Positions 55,772 through 64,000 of a DNA stretch of 64,000 bases are shown here, one piece after another (the first letter of the stretch is position 1; every line of letters begins with the position of its first letter). The notes under the pieces were generated by a model. That model did no database searches and was not told the DNA's origin. It saw only the letters and a program-made list of their open reading frames with translations. The translations under genes and the position numbers were made by a program. Location: assembly GCF_964204865.1 (NCBI RefSeq), contig NC_135252.1, positions 17,443,383-17,507,382 on the forward strand, in the 5' to 3' direction. Origin of the DNA: Styela clava. Taxonomy: Eukaryota; Chordata; Ascidiacea; Stolidobranchia; Styelidae.

Positions 55772-57134
55772 ATATGGTGGTGTGTGTTTGAATGATTATT
55801 TGCTTCCTGGGCCTGACCAGATGAACAGTCTTTTGGGTATTTTGCTCAGATTTCGTATGGAGAGAGTGGCTGTGAAGTGTGATATTAAAGCATTTTTTCA
55901 TCAATTTTTAGTTGATGAACCGCACCGTGATCTGTTACGTTTTTTATGGTGGGATAATAGTGATATGACTGGTAACTTATGCCATTACAAGTTGAAAATT
56001 CACCTATTTGGTGCAATTTCATCACCTGGCTGTGCAAGTTTCGGGTTAAAGCATGCTGCAGATGATGGTGAGTCTTCCTTTGGTAAGGAAGCAGCAGACT
56101 TCATTCGTAATGAATTTTACGTTGATGATGGTCTGACTTCAAAGCCAAATGCAGAGGATGCTATTGAGTTGATAAAAAATAGCACAAATTTGTGTTCGAG
56201 TGCTGGTTTAAATCTCTGTAAGATAATGTCTAATAGTCGGGAGGTTCTTGAAAGCGTTCCTCAATTGTCTGTGTCTCCTAGTGTGCAGTGTTTGAATCCA
56301 AAATCTGATCCCTTACCTGTTGAAAGAGCTCTGGTTGTGGACTGGTTAGTGGAGAGTGATTGCTTGTGTTTTCGTATTGACTCGAAGGTTACTCCTGTTA
56401 CAAGGAGGGGAATTCTTTCCGCAGTCAGTAGTGTGTATGATCCCATAGGTCTGGTAGCACCAGTCATTCTTGAGGGTAAGAAAATCCTCCAAGCCTTGTG
56501 CAAGGATTGTTATGACTGGGACGAACCCATTCCTGAGACTTTCAGGGTTAAATGGGAAAAATGGCAAAAGGATCTTTGTCATTTGGTGAATCTGAGAGTA
56601 GATCGTTGCTATAAGCCGGTAAATTTTGGTAATATCAAGCATGTGGAACTGCATCACTTTTCTGATGCCTCTGAAAGTGGTTATGGCCAGTGTACATACT
56701 TACGTCTGGTTAATGATTGTGGCAAAGCACATTGTGCCCTTGTAATTGGTAAGGCCAGAGTTGCTCCGTTGAAACATGTTACAATTCCCAGGTTGGAATT
56801 GACTGCAGCAGTGGTGTCTGCCAGAATGAGTAATTTGGTTAAAACTGAACTAAAATTGAAAAATGCCACAGAGTTTTTCTGGGTCGATAGTATGGTGGTA
56901 TTGGGGTATATACAAAATGAGAGCAAACGTTTCAATGTTTTTGTGGCTAATAGGGTGCAAACTATCCATAATTTTTCTAGTCCATCATCCTGGCATCATG
57001 TACCTACCAAGGCAAACCCGAGTGATGATGCGAGTCGAGGCTTGCAAGCAGACCAGCTAAATGCTGGTTGTAGGTGGTTGAACGGGCCAGAGTTTTTGTG
57101 GTGTGAAGGAAAATTTGTTCTTAGTAAAGCCTGA
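55704..57134 (+). CDS. pol: BEL/Pao reverse transcriptase (palm) and RNase H
   Basis: 476 codons. The palm domain contains VKCDIKAFFHQF (first catalytic Asp) and FYVDDGLTS (YVDD catalytic pair). A connection region has TRRGILSAVSSVYDPIGLVA. An RNase H-like region begins HHFSDASESGYGQC and includes PRLELTAAV and FFWVDSMVVLGYI, with the acidic residues expected. It copies element RNA into DNA. It ends at another frame change near 57103-57134. Confidence 0.85.
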   Translation: MFFIWVCIIQRNLIKFVLCLTVKYGGVCLNDYLLPGPDQMNSLLGILLRFRMERVAVKCDIKAFFHQFLVDEPHRDLLRFLWWDNSDMTGNLCHYKLKIHLFGAISSPGCASFGLKHAADDGESSFGKEAADFIRNEFYVDDGLTSKPNAEDAIELIKNSTNLCSSAGLNLCKIMSNSREVLESVPQLSVSPSVQCLNPKSDPLPVERALVVDWLVESDCLCFRIDSKVTPVTRRGILSAVSSVYDPIGLVAPVILEGKKILQALCKDCYDWDEPIPETFRVKWEKWQKDLCHLVNLRVDRCYKPVNFGNIKHVELHHFSDASESGYGQCTYLRLVNDCGKAHCALVIGKARVAPLKHVTIPRLELTAAVVSARMSNLVKTELKLKNATEFFWVDSMVVLGYIQNESKRFNVFVANRVQTIHNFSSPSSWHHVPTKANPSDDASRGLQADQLNAGCRWLNGPEFLWCEGKFVLSKA

Positions 57135-58791
57135 ACAGAATGATGAAGTAATTTTAGAAGTGCAGAAGGAGATGAAGGGATGCTCTGTGCATCGAACGAT
57201 CGCCTTCAAAGCTGACTGTTCTGGCAAAGATTTTGATATCTCTAGACTTAATATTTTCTCATCCTGGTTTAAAGCAAAACGTGCAGTTGCAAACTGTATT
57301 AAGTACAAGTATTTGCTCAAGAATCCTAAATCTGCCTTTCAGAAAGTTACTTCTGATGACTTGTGCCAGACGGAAAATTTAATTATATTTTCCCTTCAGC
57401 GTTCATTTTTTAGTAAAGATCTAAGTGTACTAAAGAATTCTGATTGCTCAGATCAAGTCTCATTTAAAAACCGGTTTTCAAGATTAGACCCCTTCCTTGA
57501 TAACTCTGGCATTGTCAGAGTTGGGGGACGAATTCGAAACTCTAGAGAGGAGTTTAAGGTAAAACACCCTGTTGTCTTACCTAGAAAAGGTCATGTCACA
57601 AGTATTATTATTCACCATTTTCATGTCCGTGGTGGCCACATGGGTCGTTATATGACTCTAAATGCTATACGGCAATCTGATTATTGGATTTTGGGAGGCA
57701 CTTCTGCTGTTTCTCAGCAAATACATGCTTGTGTTCCTTGTAAAAAAATTAGAAGTAACCCACATGGCCAGAAGATGGCTGACCTGCCAAAAGATAGGTT
57801 TGATTTGGACAGTCCGTTCACATATTGTGGCATGGATATCTTTGGGCATTTTTTTATTAAAGAAAAAAGGTCCATGTTGAAACGATGGGTAATTTTATTC
57901 ATTTGCTTGTCATCACGAGCTGTACATCTGGAATCTCTGAATTCTATGAGCACAGACTCTTTTATCAATGCTTTGCGTAGGTTCACTGCTCGAAGAGGCC
58001 CTGTGAAACAGCTACGCTGTGATTGTGGTAGCAATTTCATTGGTGCAAGTAACGAATTAAGAAAGGCTTATAAGGAATTTGATCAAGTCAAGATCAAAAA
58101 TTTTCTCTTACAGGGTGAATGTGACTGGGTCGATTTCAAATTTGGGGTGCCAAATTCGAGTCATATGCAGGGTTTTGTTGAAAGGCAGATACGAACTGTT
58201 CGTTCTGCCTTGGAGCCCCTGTTTTTACAGTTTGGTCACATATTATGCGAAGAATCATTTCGCACTGTGTTAGTGGAGGCCGAGCAGGTTGTTAATTCGA
58301 AACCATTGGCGGTTGCTAATTTGAGTGATCCTCTGGCACCTGAACCACTGACTCCTAACCACATTTTAACACTCAAGCCCAAGGTTTTGTTGCCACCTCC
58401 AGGTAATTTCCAAAAGTCTGATCAGTATCTTTCAAAACGATGGAGACGTGTACAATATCTTGTTAATGAATTTTGGTACAGGTACCGACGAGAATGCCTT
58501 CACCTTTTGCAAGAAAGACAGAAATGGGTCTTTCCAAAGAGAAATCTTGCTCTGGGTGATATTGTCCATGTTATTGAGGATGGGTCTCCTAGAAATTCAT
58601 GGAAATTAGGAAAGGTTGTTGAGGTTTTCCCCAGTGGTGATGGGCTAGTACGTAAAGTAAGACTTAAGCTTGCCATAAGTTTGTTAACAACCAATGGTAA
58701 GCGGGTTGGGGTCACAGCTTACTTAGACCGGCCTGTACACAAGCTTGTTCTTTTAATTGCCAATGAGGGTTCCAGGTCTGTGGAGGATTGA
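57103..58791 (+). CDS. BEL/Pao integrase with C-terminal DUF5641-type domain
   Basis: 562 codons to a TGA at 58791. A zinc-binding HHCC region contains HHFHVRGGHMG and HACVPCKK. The DDE core has Asp in YCGMDIFGHF, Asp in LRCDCGSNF and Glu in GFVERQIRTVRSALEPL. The C-terminal RRVQYLVNEFW…LALGDIVHVIEDGSPRNSW is the DUF5641-like tail common in BEL/Pao. It would join element DNA to the host genome. This piece is intact and contains the full catalytic triad. Confidence 0.88.
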   Translation: MKENLFLVKPEQNDEVILEVQKEMKGCSVHRTIAFKADCSGKDFDISRLNIFSSWFKAKRAVANCIKYKYLLKNPKSAFQKVTSDDLCQTENLIIFSLQRSFFSKDLSVLKNSDCSDQVSFKNRFSRLDPFLDNSGIVRVGGRIRNSREEFKVKHPVVLPRKGHVTSIIIHHFHVRGGHMGRYMTLNAIRQSDYWILGGTSAVSQQIHACVPCKKIRSNPHGQKMADLPKDRFDLDSPFTYCGMDIFGHFFIKEKRSMLKRWVILFICLSSRAVHLESLNSMSTDSFINALRRFTARRGPVKQLRCDCGSNFIGASNELRKAYKEFDQVKIKNFLLQGECDWVDFKFGVPNSSHMQGFVERQIRTVRSALEPLFLQFGHILCEESFRTVLVEAEQVVNSKPLAVANLSDPLAPEPLTPNHILTLKPKVLLPPPGNFQKSDQYLSKRWRRVQYLVNEFWYRYRRECLHLLQERQKWVFPKRNLALGDIVHVIEDGSPRNSWKLGKVVEVFPSGDGLVRKVRLKLAISLLTTNGKRVGVTAYLDRPVHKLVLLIANEGSRSVED

Positions 58792-59272
58792 TTGCATTAC
58801 ACCTTTATTGTGTTAGTAACTTGAATTTACTGTGTTAGTAGTTGATTAATTTTATCACTACGTTCTTATTGTGTTAATAATTTTTTGATGTTTTGCTATT
58901 TGCATATGTTTTGTGTGTTTCTATTGAACGTAATTGACGGGTTTACAACTTTTCTCACAATTTGATACCTTTGTAATTTTATAAAGTGCTTTCTGTTTTT
59001 CTCGTATGTGGGGTTTCCCCGACGGTGGAGCCAATCGTTTTGTAACCTTTATAAAGCGTTTTTATATTTTCGCTTGTTATTACTTGTTTGTGGGGTTTCC
59101 CCGGCGGTGGAGCCAATCGTTATGTTTTGACATTATTCAATTTGAAATGCTTAATGGTGCACCGGCGGCGAAGCTTCACTTTGGTTTTCACTGTTGGTTC
59201 TTGTTTGTTTTTATTAAATAGAAATCAGTCCCCCTTGTACTTCCATACGAGAGGAACTGATTTGGGGAGCCA
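58792..59272 (+). other. BEL 3' untranslated region with duplicated palindromic motif
   Basis: TGTGGGGTTTCCCCGACGGT then GGAGCCAATCGTT (near 59008) recurs as TGTGGGGTTTCCCCGGCGGT then GGAGCCAATCGTT (near 59090). Each contains the palindrome-like GGGGTTTCCCC. A purine-rich GAGGAACTGATTTGGGGAGC directly precedes the 3' LTR and is the likely polypurine tract. Confidence 0.65.
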
Positions 59273-59792
59273 TGCTGCGGTCATGATTCTAAACGGTGAC
59301 CGCTATTATTGTAACTAAACTGGCAACGGTAACTTAGGGCATTGAACCCTGACCATTTTGGTGTTGGCGGGATCTCTTTCGGCGTGAGCCGCTTGGAGGT
59401 AGGACGTATAAATTTGTATCTTAATCAATCGGGGGACTTTTGGTATTATTAATTAGGACTTTTGGTATTATTAATTAGGACTTTTGGTATTATTAATTAG
59501 GCGTAGTTTAAATTTACATCATATAATTCTATTTTCCTGTTTCATATAGTTATTATTGGTCCCTCCTGTGTAATAGCACTGTATTTTACCGGATTACTGT
59601 TTGACAACTATTTCATCATTATTTGGCTAGGCTACTATTTTGACTCAACAATAAACATCTTTGGACAATCGTTTCGAACTTTGAAAGGAACTCAGACAGA
59701 ACCGCGTCATCAAAAATAAAGTGCCTGTACGATCTATTTATTCCAATCACCCTAACGAGCACATCGCCATCGTATGGTGCTGAGCCGTTATA
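59273..59792 (+). repeat. 3' LTR of the BEL/Pao element (520 bp)
   Basis: It matches the 5' LTR apart from a difference at the first few bases (TGCTGCGG versus TGTAGCGG), a C-to-T change in GGTAACTTAGGG, and one extra copy of the 22-bp unit (three rather than two). The extra unit accounts exactly for the 22-bp length difference. It ends GCTGAGCCGTTATA and is followed by the CTACG duplication. Confidence 0.92.
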
Positions 59793-59797
59793 CTACG

Positions 59798-60916
59798 AGT
59801 CAATATTTTCCTTTTTTGTTAGTTTTTTTATGTATGTTTATTTTTTTGCATTGATTTCTGGACAATGGAAATAAATATCTGAACCAATTAGGTTTAACGA
59901 TGCCTTCAGTGCCTTTCAAATAGTCGCGCACCTGATAACAGAATTTAACATCTATAATGTATAAATAACCTTTTGTGTGTATCATACTGACATTTATGAG
60001 CTTTGTAACCAGTGTTCCCTCCAAGAAAATATTACACTTCGCAATTGTTTATTTCAGTGAACATGAATATTTTAAGGCTGAGCAGAGTCCCAAATGATTA
60101 ACACATTTAACCCAAAAAGCAATTCTTTGTTATCATTTTTTTTTAATGTTTATACACTTTGTCGGTGTTTATTGCTGGCATTGCATGCTTGGCTTTTGAA
60201 ATAGCTCTTTCCAGATGATTCAGCAGAAATCCAGGTACTTGGACGTAACAGATACATGTGTGACTTCACAATAAACAGTGGTAACGAAAATACTAGTGAA
60301 CATGAAACGGGCATTTTAGCGATGCGTTTGAAAGTATGGCAAGCCACGCTTTAAAAACGTGATGTTACAGGTGAGCGAGAATGCAATTTCACTGCGCAAA
60401 TGGTCTGGTGGTAATGCGCGATGGCGCAGTTGCGCAACTTAGAGGGAGCCTTGCTTGTAACTTTGATTCACTATTTTTCCTTTTTCAACCTCTATTTTTC
60501 TTGATTTCGTAGCATATTTAGATTTGTGGCGCAGTCGTTACCCAGTAATTTTTCAACTGCCTGTAATTCTACCACACGTTGTCATATTCAATCGTAGAGA
60601 TGCGATTCAGAAGAGATGTAAAATCTGAAGGAAAAAGAAGTTAATCAAGTTTCTAAGAATCTCATACAAACGGTCGAGAGACTATATCCTCGCATTTTGT
60701 GACACATCTGCGAACTAAATGTACAAATGGAGACTTAAAGAATTTTTCGAGAAATCATACCGTGTAAAAAAATAGCGGAGAATTGTATATGTACACTTAC
60801 TGTACTGTACTTGCTTACCTAGACTCAAAGCCGTATATTATCATTATTGTACATGGGCATCACTTGATTTGATTAGTTGGCAGAACAGACATAAAAAATG
60901 ACGCAATAGCGTCATC
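59798..60916. other. Interval between the two retrotransposons
   Basis: The first ~100 bp (to GGAAATAAATATCTGAACC near 59890) look like the rest of the old LINE tail interrupted by the BEL insertion. The remainder has no recognised gene or repeat. Confidence 0.45.
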
Positions 60917-60928
60917 TAGCAGTCTCCG

Positions 60929-61891
60929 ATGTTGCCCATTCATCACGGAATTCCTCAAGGTAGTGTGTTAGGTCCTCTTGGTTTCTTAATTTACATAAAT
61001 GATCTGTCTAACTGCTCCAATTTCTTGAGCAAATTGTTTGCTGATGATGCTTGCCTGCTCTACAGTGCAAAAGATCCGAGTATTCTCCAAGACAAGGTGA
61101 ACACTGAAATGAATAAAGTATATGATTGGATGACTTCCAATAAACTTACTGTGAATATACAAAAATCCAAAGTCATGTTATTCGGCCACAAATCTCTAGC
61201 CAGACATGCGAACATCTCAATCAAAATTACAGGTCTCCCTCTTGAAATTGTTCACTCTTATAAATACCTTGGCCTCACTATTGACAATCAATTAAAATGG
61301 AACTTTCATACCAATGAATTGCATAAGAAATTGTCAAGATCAGTCGGGATCCTAGGGAAGTTAAGGCATTATGTAAACGACTCGACTCTGCGAACAGTAT
61401 ATTTGGCTCTTTTTCAATGTCATATCCAATATGCATTAGCTGCATGGGGTTCCGCTACCAAAACAAACTTGAATAAATTAGAGATTTTACAAAATAGGGC
61501 TGTTAGAATTCTCTGTAGGGCATCTATTCGTTCTAACCTGAATATCCTATACCACAAGACCAGGGTTCTAAAATTGTCCGACATCTATAAACTAGAGATT
61601 TCTAAACTTATGCACCAATTTAACAACAACCAATTGCCCCCAGCTTTTGCTGACTATTTCGTCATGCTTAGTAACGTGCATGAGCATAATACACGCTCAT
61701 CGACTAAATCCAATTTATTTGTCCCTCGATTTTCATCAAGCAAATGCCAAAACTCCTTGAAATACAGGGGAGTTGTAATTTGGAATAGCATAGGTCAAAG
61801 CCTTCGTCATTCATCTTATGACACCTTTAAATTTAAATACAAAAAATTCATGCTTTCCCTTTACCATTCTGCTGCCTTTTCATCCAATTAA
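60929..61891 (+). CDS. LINE reverse transcriptase, C-terminal portion (320 aa)
   Basis: The frame starts at the RT block GIPQGSVLGPL followed by FLIYINDL and the catalytic FADDACLLYS. It continues through thumb-type sequence (KSKVMLFGHK, YKYLGLTIDN, WNFHTNEL). After RT comes a C-terminal region (VYLALFQCHIQYALAAWGS, LEILQNRAVRILC, HEHNTRSS) typical of CR1/jockey-group LINE proteins. The endonuclease and the first RT blocks are absent because of truncation; an in-frame TAG lies just upstream. The frame is intact from there to the stop. The protein is unlikely to be functional. Confidence 0.85.
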   Translation: MLPIHHGIPQGSVLGPLGFLIYINDLSNCSNFLSKLFADDACLLYSAKDPSILQDKVNTEMNKVYDWMTSNKLTVNIQKSKVMLFGHKSLARHANISIKITGLPLEIVHSYKYLGLTIDNQLKWNFHTNELHKKLSRSVGILGKLRHYVNDSTLRTVYLALFQCHIQYALAAWGSATKTNLNKLEILQNRAVRILCRASIRSNLNILYHKTRVLKLSDIYKLEISKLMHQFNNNQLPPAFADYFVMLSNVHEHNTRSSTKSNLFVPRFSSSKCQNSLKYRGVVIWNSIGQSLRHSSYDTFKFKYKKFMLSLYHSAAFSSN

Positions 61892-62403
61892 AGTGGATCC
61901 AGAACTTTCTTCGCCTTTGCCAGCTCCACTGTCGACTTGATCCAGTGATCCAGAGTACCTGAAATATATAATTTTGGAATTCATCGTGTAATCAAACAAA
62001 TATTTTTACCTTTGTATGTTACATGGACCCAGCCTTACAAAAAGTATTTACTGTATTTTTAATTTCACCCAATATATCAAAGGGCGAGCTTTTGCTAAAA
62101 TATTGACCTAAATCAAAAATTTTAGGTATCATTCTCTTATTAAAGGACAATTGTCCTGCTATATGCATTTACAATCAGTCATGCTTCCAATGCAAAGCTC
62201 ATATTGTCTTTTCTCACCATGACCTCTTTATTACCTTTTTAGTCCTTTTTACCTTTTAGTCCTTTTTAGTGCTGGGTCGTATGACTCAGCATTATTTTAT
62301 GTTTTGAATTCATCGATGCGCATCTTAAACACCAGATGTCGCTAATGAGCCTTCTTCTGAATGAATCGTACTGGCGGTTCTTGTAGTGTGGTTATTTACA
62401 ATT

Positions 62404-62640
62404 AAATTTATTTCGAATCTATTGTCTTTCCATGATTTGTGCATTTTATTTCGGATCTATTGTTGTCTTTCCATGATTTTTGTATTTTTGAAGATAATTT
62501 TTCCTTTTTTGTTGTCGAATCCACTGTTGTCTTTCCATGATTTGTGTATTTTATTTCGAATCTATTGTTGTATTTCAATGATTTGTGTATTTCTGAAGAT
62601 AAATTTTCGTTTTTTTGTTGTTCTATATGCTTCATTGCTA
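62404..62640 (+). repeat. Minisatellite in the LINE 3' UTR with dimeric higher-order unit
   Basis: A unit like TCGAATCTATTGTTGTCTTT + CCATGATTTGTGTATTT occurs four times. Copies 1-2 and 3-4 form dimers, each followed by GAAGATAATTTTTCCTTTTT / GAAGATAAATTTTCGTTTTT and TTGTTG. The dimer therefore repeats at about 115 bp. Confidence 0.7.
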
Positions 62641-62820
62641 TATTTGCTGCTTTAATACAGCACCAAGGTGTCGCTGACTAGATGACTCATTGAGTCTATT
62701 CGCGACCCCGCGTCAATTGCAATGAATCAATGTTTTTCGTTTTTTCAATTTACTGCGTTTTCTTTTGCCTCATATTGATTCTTGCATGACGAAATAAAAT
62801 ATCTGAATCTGAATCTATTA

Positions 62821-64000
62821 CCTATTTACTACTATGAATTGTTTCTTTTTACATATTTTATTCATCTCTGATTGACCCACTGTGTGAATGAGAGGATATC
62901 ATGTAAGAAGAAACCATGCATAGTTCATGCACTGTGATGTCATGTAATATAGTCAGTTATATATTGGTAATATTTGAGCCTGATCTATGTTACTAAGATC
63001 TTGGTCTCTGGCACCCTTAATAACATCATTTTAATGTTAAACCATATTCGATTGTAAATTTTTTTTAATTTTTTATCTTTGTACATTTGGCATCGTTATG
63101 TCATAAACTGACTGACATTAGATTTTTAACAATCTACCTACCTTTGCTTTTTCCATGTTCTGTATGAAGTGGTTAGTTCCACATGAAATTTAATCCTACC
63201 TTGATCTTGTAGAATACCATTTATTCATTGATCATGTGCCTTCCAGCAATGACATTAAACAACATGATGCGCAACTCCGGCATTTTTGTCCGAAGATCGT
63301 ATTCGATAGCACGCTCCAATGCACATACTTGACGAGACGAAAACGAGCGGATGTGTGCTGCTTTCAAGGCGTAGCACGAATGGTGTTCGTGCCTGCTTTG
63401 ACAGTTGTTGTCGATTTTAATGATATTTTTAAAAGTTGGGGTAAAAAGAAATCGGTAAAAGGTAAGGTGAATACTATTGTTGTATATCACACCCGGGCAT
63501 CGCACTGTTAAGTACATGTGGGAAAGCCAGCCTTTGTCAAACACTACAAAGTTATTAATTCAGTACGGTACATAGTTGCCCATTTGCCGAAATTACATAT
63601 TTACTTACTCCTTATGGTTTCAAATAGTTCATGCACCTCCAGTTAGATTTTTTTAATCAGTGAGGATATATACTCATTGTTGATGGCTGCTCATTGTAAC
63701 ATACTATTACGCATTCACTTTTATTTGCGTATTGAATCAAAGTGTTAACAAGTTCACCTAACATTTCACTCATACCGGTCTATATTGTATAGTCTGATTT
63801 CTCAAGTATTTGGAGCCACGAATGCTTGTAATTTTCTGACTAAACCCTTTTATTAGTTGGTTTATTTTCCAAAATTCAGTAAAATATTTTTTAAATAAAA
63901 CATGAGATATTGGATTTATTAGCTTTTCCATTCTGAATCATATAGACTGCTTTATTTATTCTTAACGAAAATTAATAAATCTCCTCTCTTTCTTCAGATG
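62821..64000. other. Right-edge interval, no gene recognised
   Basis: AT-rich sequence with no frame showing a known domain or convincing splice sites. Two overlapping open stretches around 63221-63544 on opposite strands are shadows of each other and lack recognisable content. Confidence 0.4.

Larger units (their letters stand above)
51696..59792 (+). mobile_element. BEL/Pao LTR retrotransposon, structurally complete, coding region frame-broken
   Basis: Two long direct repeats (51696-52193 and 59273-59792) bound gag-pol-type reading frames in the order DUF1759-type gag, zinc knuckles, protease-like, reverse transcriptase, RNase H, integrase, which is BEL/Pao order. CTACG at 51691-51695 and 59793-59797 is a 5-bp target duplication, the size typical of BEL/Pao. 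The LTRs begin with TG and are almost identical. The coding region occupies five successive frames (52404-54194, 54187-55479, 55403-55771, 55704-57134, 57103-58791). The copy probably cannot make an intact polyprotein as written. I did not identify a certain primer-binding site. Confidence 0.93.
60917..62820 (+). mobile_element. 5'-truncated non-LTR retrotransposon (LINE)
   Basis: It opens inside reverse transcriptase and continues through a full C-terminal region, a roughly 0.9 kb 3' UTR and a terminal AAATATCTGAATCTGAATCT repeat, the sort of short tandem 3' end found in CR1/jockey-like LINEs. Truncation at the 5' end is the normal outcome of target-primed reverse transcription. The same 3' tail sequence flanks the BEL element, so the family has at least one older copy here. 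Confidence 0.8.

Noticed and set aside
61900-62400. Second LINE ORF downstream of reverse transcriptase
   Set aside because: All frames are short and the region aligns with non-coding 3' UTR of the older LINE copy.
63221-63544. Pair of overlapping open frames at the right edge
   Set aside because: They are mutual shadows on opposite strands without a known domain, codon bias or splice signals.
1-64000. CRISPR arrays, bacterial operons, riboswitches or rho-independent terminators
   Set aside because: No regularly spaced repeats or prokaryotic gene organisation; all coding evidence is spliced eukaryotic or retrotransposon.

Overview
This is an animal nuclear genome window: AT-rich, with five spliced protein-coding genes, GT-AG introns of roughly 0.1 to 1.5 kb (one longer), and many SINE, MITE, hAT, LINE and LTR elements. 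No prokaryotic features, rRNA or free-standing tRNA gene was seen. The cholecystokinin/cionin-type receptor, the short introns and the dense small DNA transposons would fit an invertebrate chordate such as an ascidian tunicate. That placement is an inference and no single gene proves it.

Layout. (1) About 0.25-5.35 kb, minus strand: a secreted or ER-lumen protein with a degenerate and an intact Fe(II)/2-oxoglutarate oxygenase fold, ten exons visible, possibly continuing off the left edge. (2) 5.4-16.0 kb: no convincing gene; hAT-like MITEs and fragments. (3) 16.0-18.3 kb, plus strand: a gene with an SH3BGR/glutaredoxin-like fold and a long acidic tail, first exon not located; a minus-strand exon-like ORF and a hAT transposase remnant lie in its intron. 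(4) 18.3-22.8 kb: a diverged tandem duplication and a 1.1 kb hAT-like remnant. (5) 22.86-26.37 kb, plus strand: a complete seven-exon aldo-keto reductase with an N-terminal membrane anchor or signal peptide. (6) 27.64-36.23 kb, minus strand: a complete nine-exon cholecystokinin/gastrin (cionin)-type GPCR. (7) 36.3-45.8 kb: mostly non-coding, with two weak candidate exons encoding membrane segments. (8) 45.88-50.36 kb, minus strand: a complete six-exon aspartyl aminopeptidase (DNPEP, M18) with all metal ligands. (9) 51.70-59.79 kb, plus strand: a complete BEL/Pao LTR retrotransposon with near-identical LTRs, a 5-bp target duplication and a coding region broken into five frames. It sits inside an older LINE tail. 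(10) 60.92-62.82 kb, plus strand: a 5'-truncated non-LTR retrotransposon with the C-terminal half of its reverse transcriptase and a minisatellite 3' UTR. The rest is unassigned.

The host genes are functionally unrelated: peptide hormone reception, cytosolic peptide trimming, carbonyl reduction, hydroxylation in the secretory pathway, and a thioredoxin-fold adaptor. No operon-like or multi-gene system was found. The most informative features are the transposons: a young BEL copy with several same-direction frame breaks, recurrent foldback elements containing TTAGGGTTAGG in introns of three genes, and a SINE/MITE composite abutting a splice donor. Exon boundaries were assigned by reading frame, phase and GT-AG consensus. 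Every junction given for the complete genes keeps the frame open.
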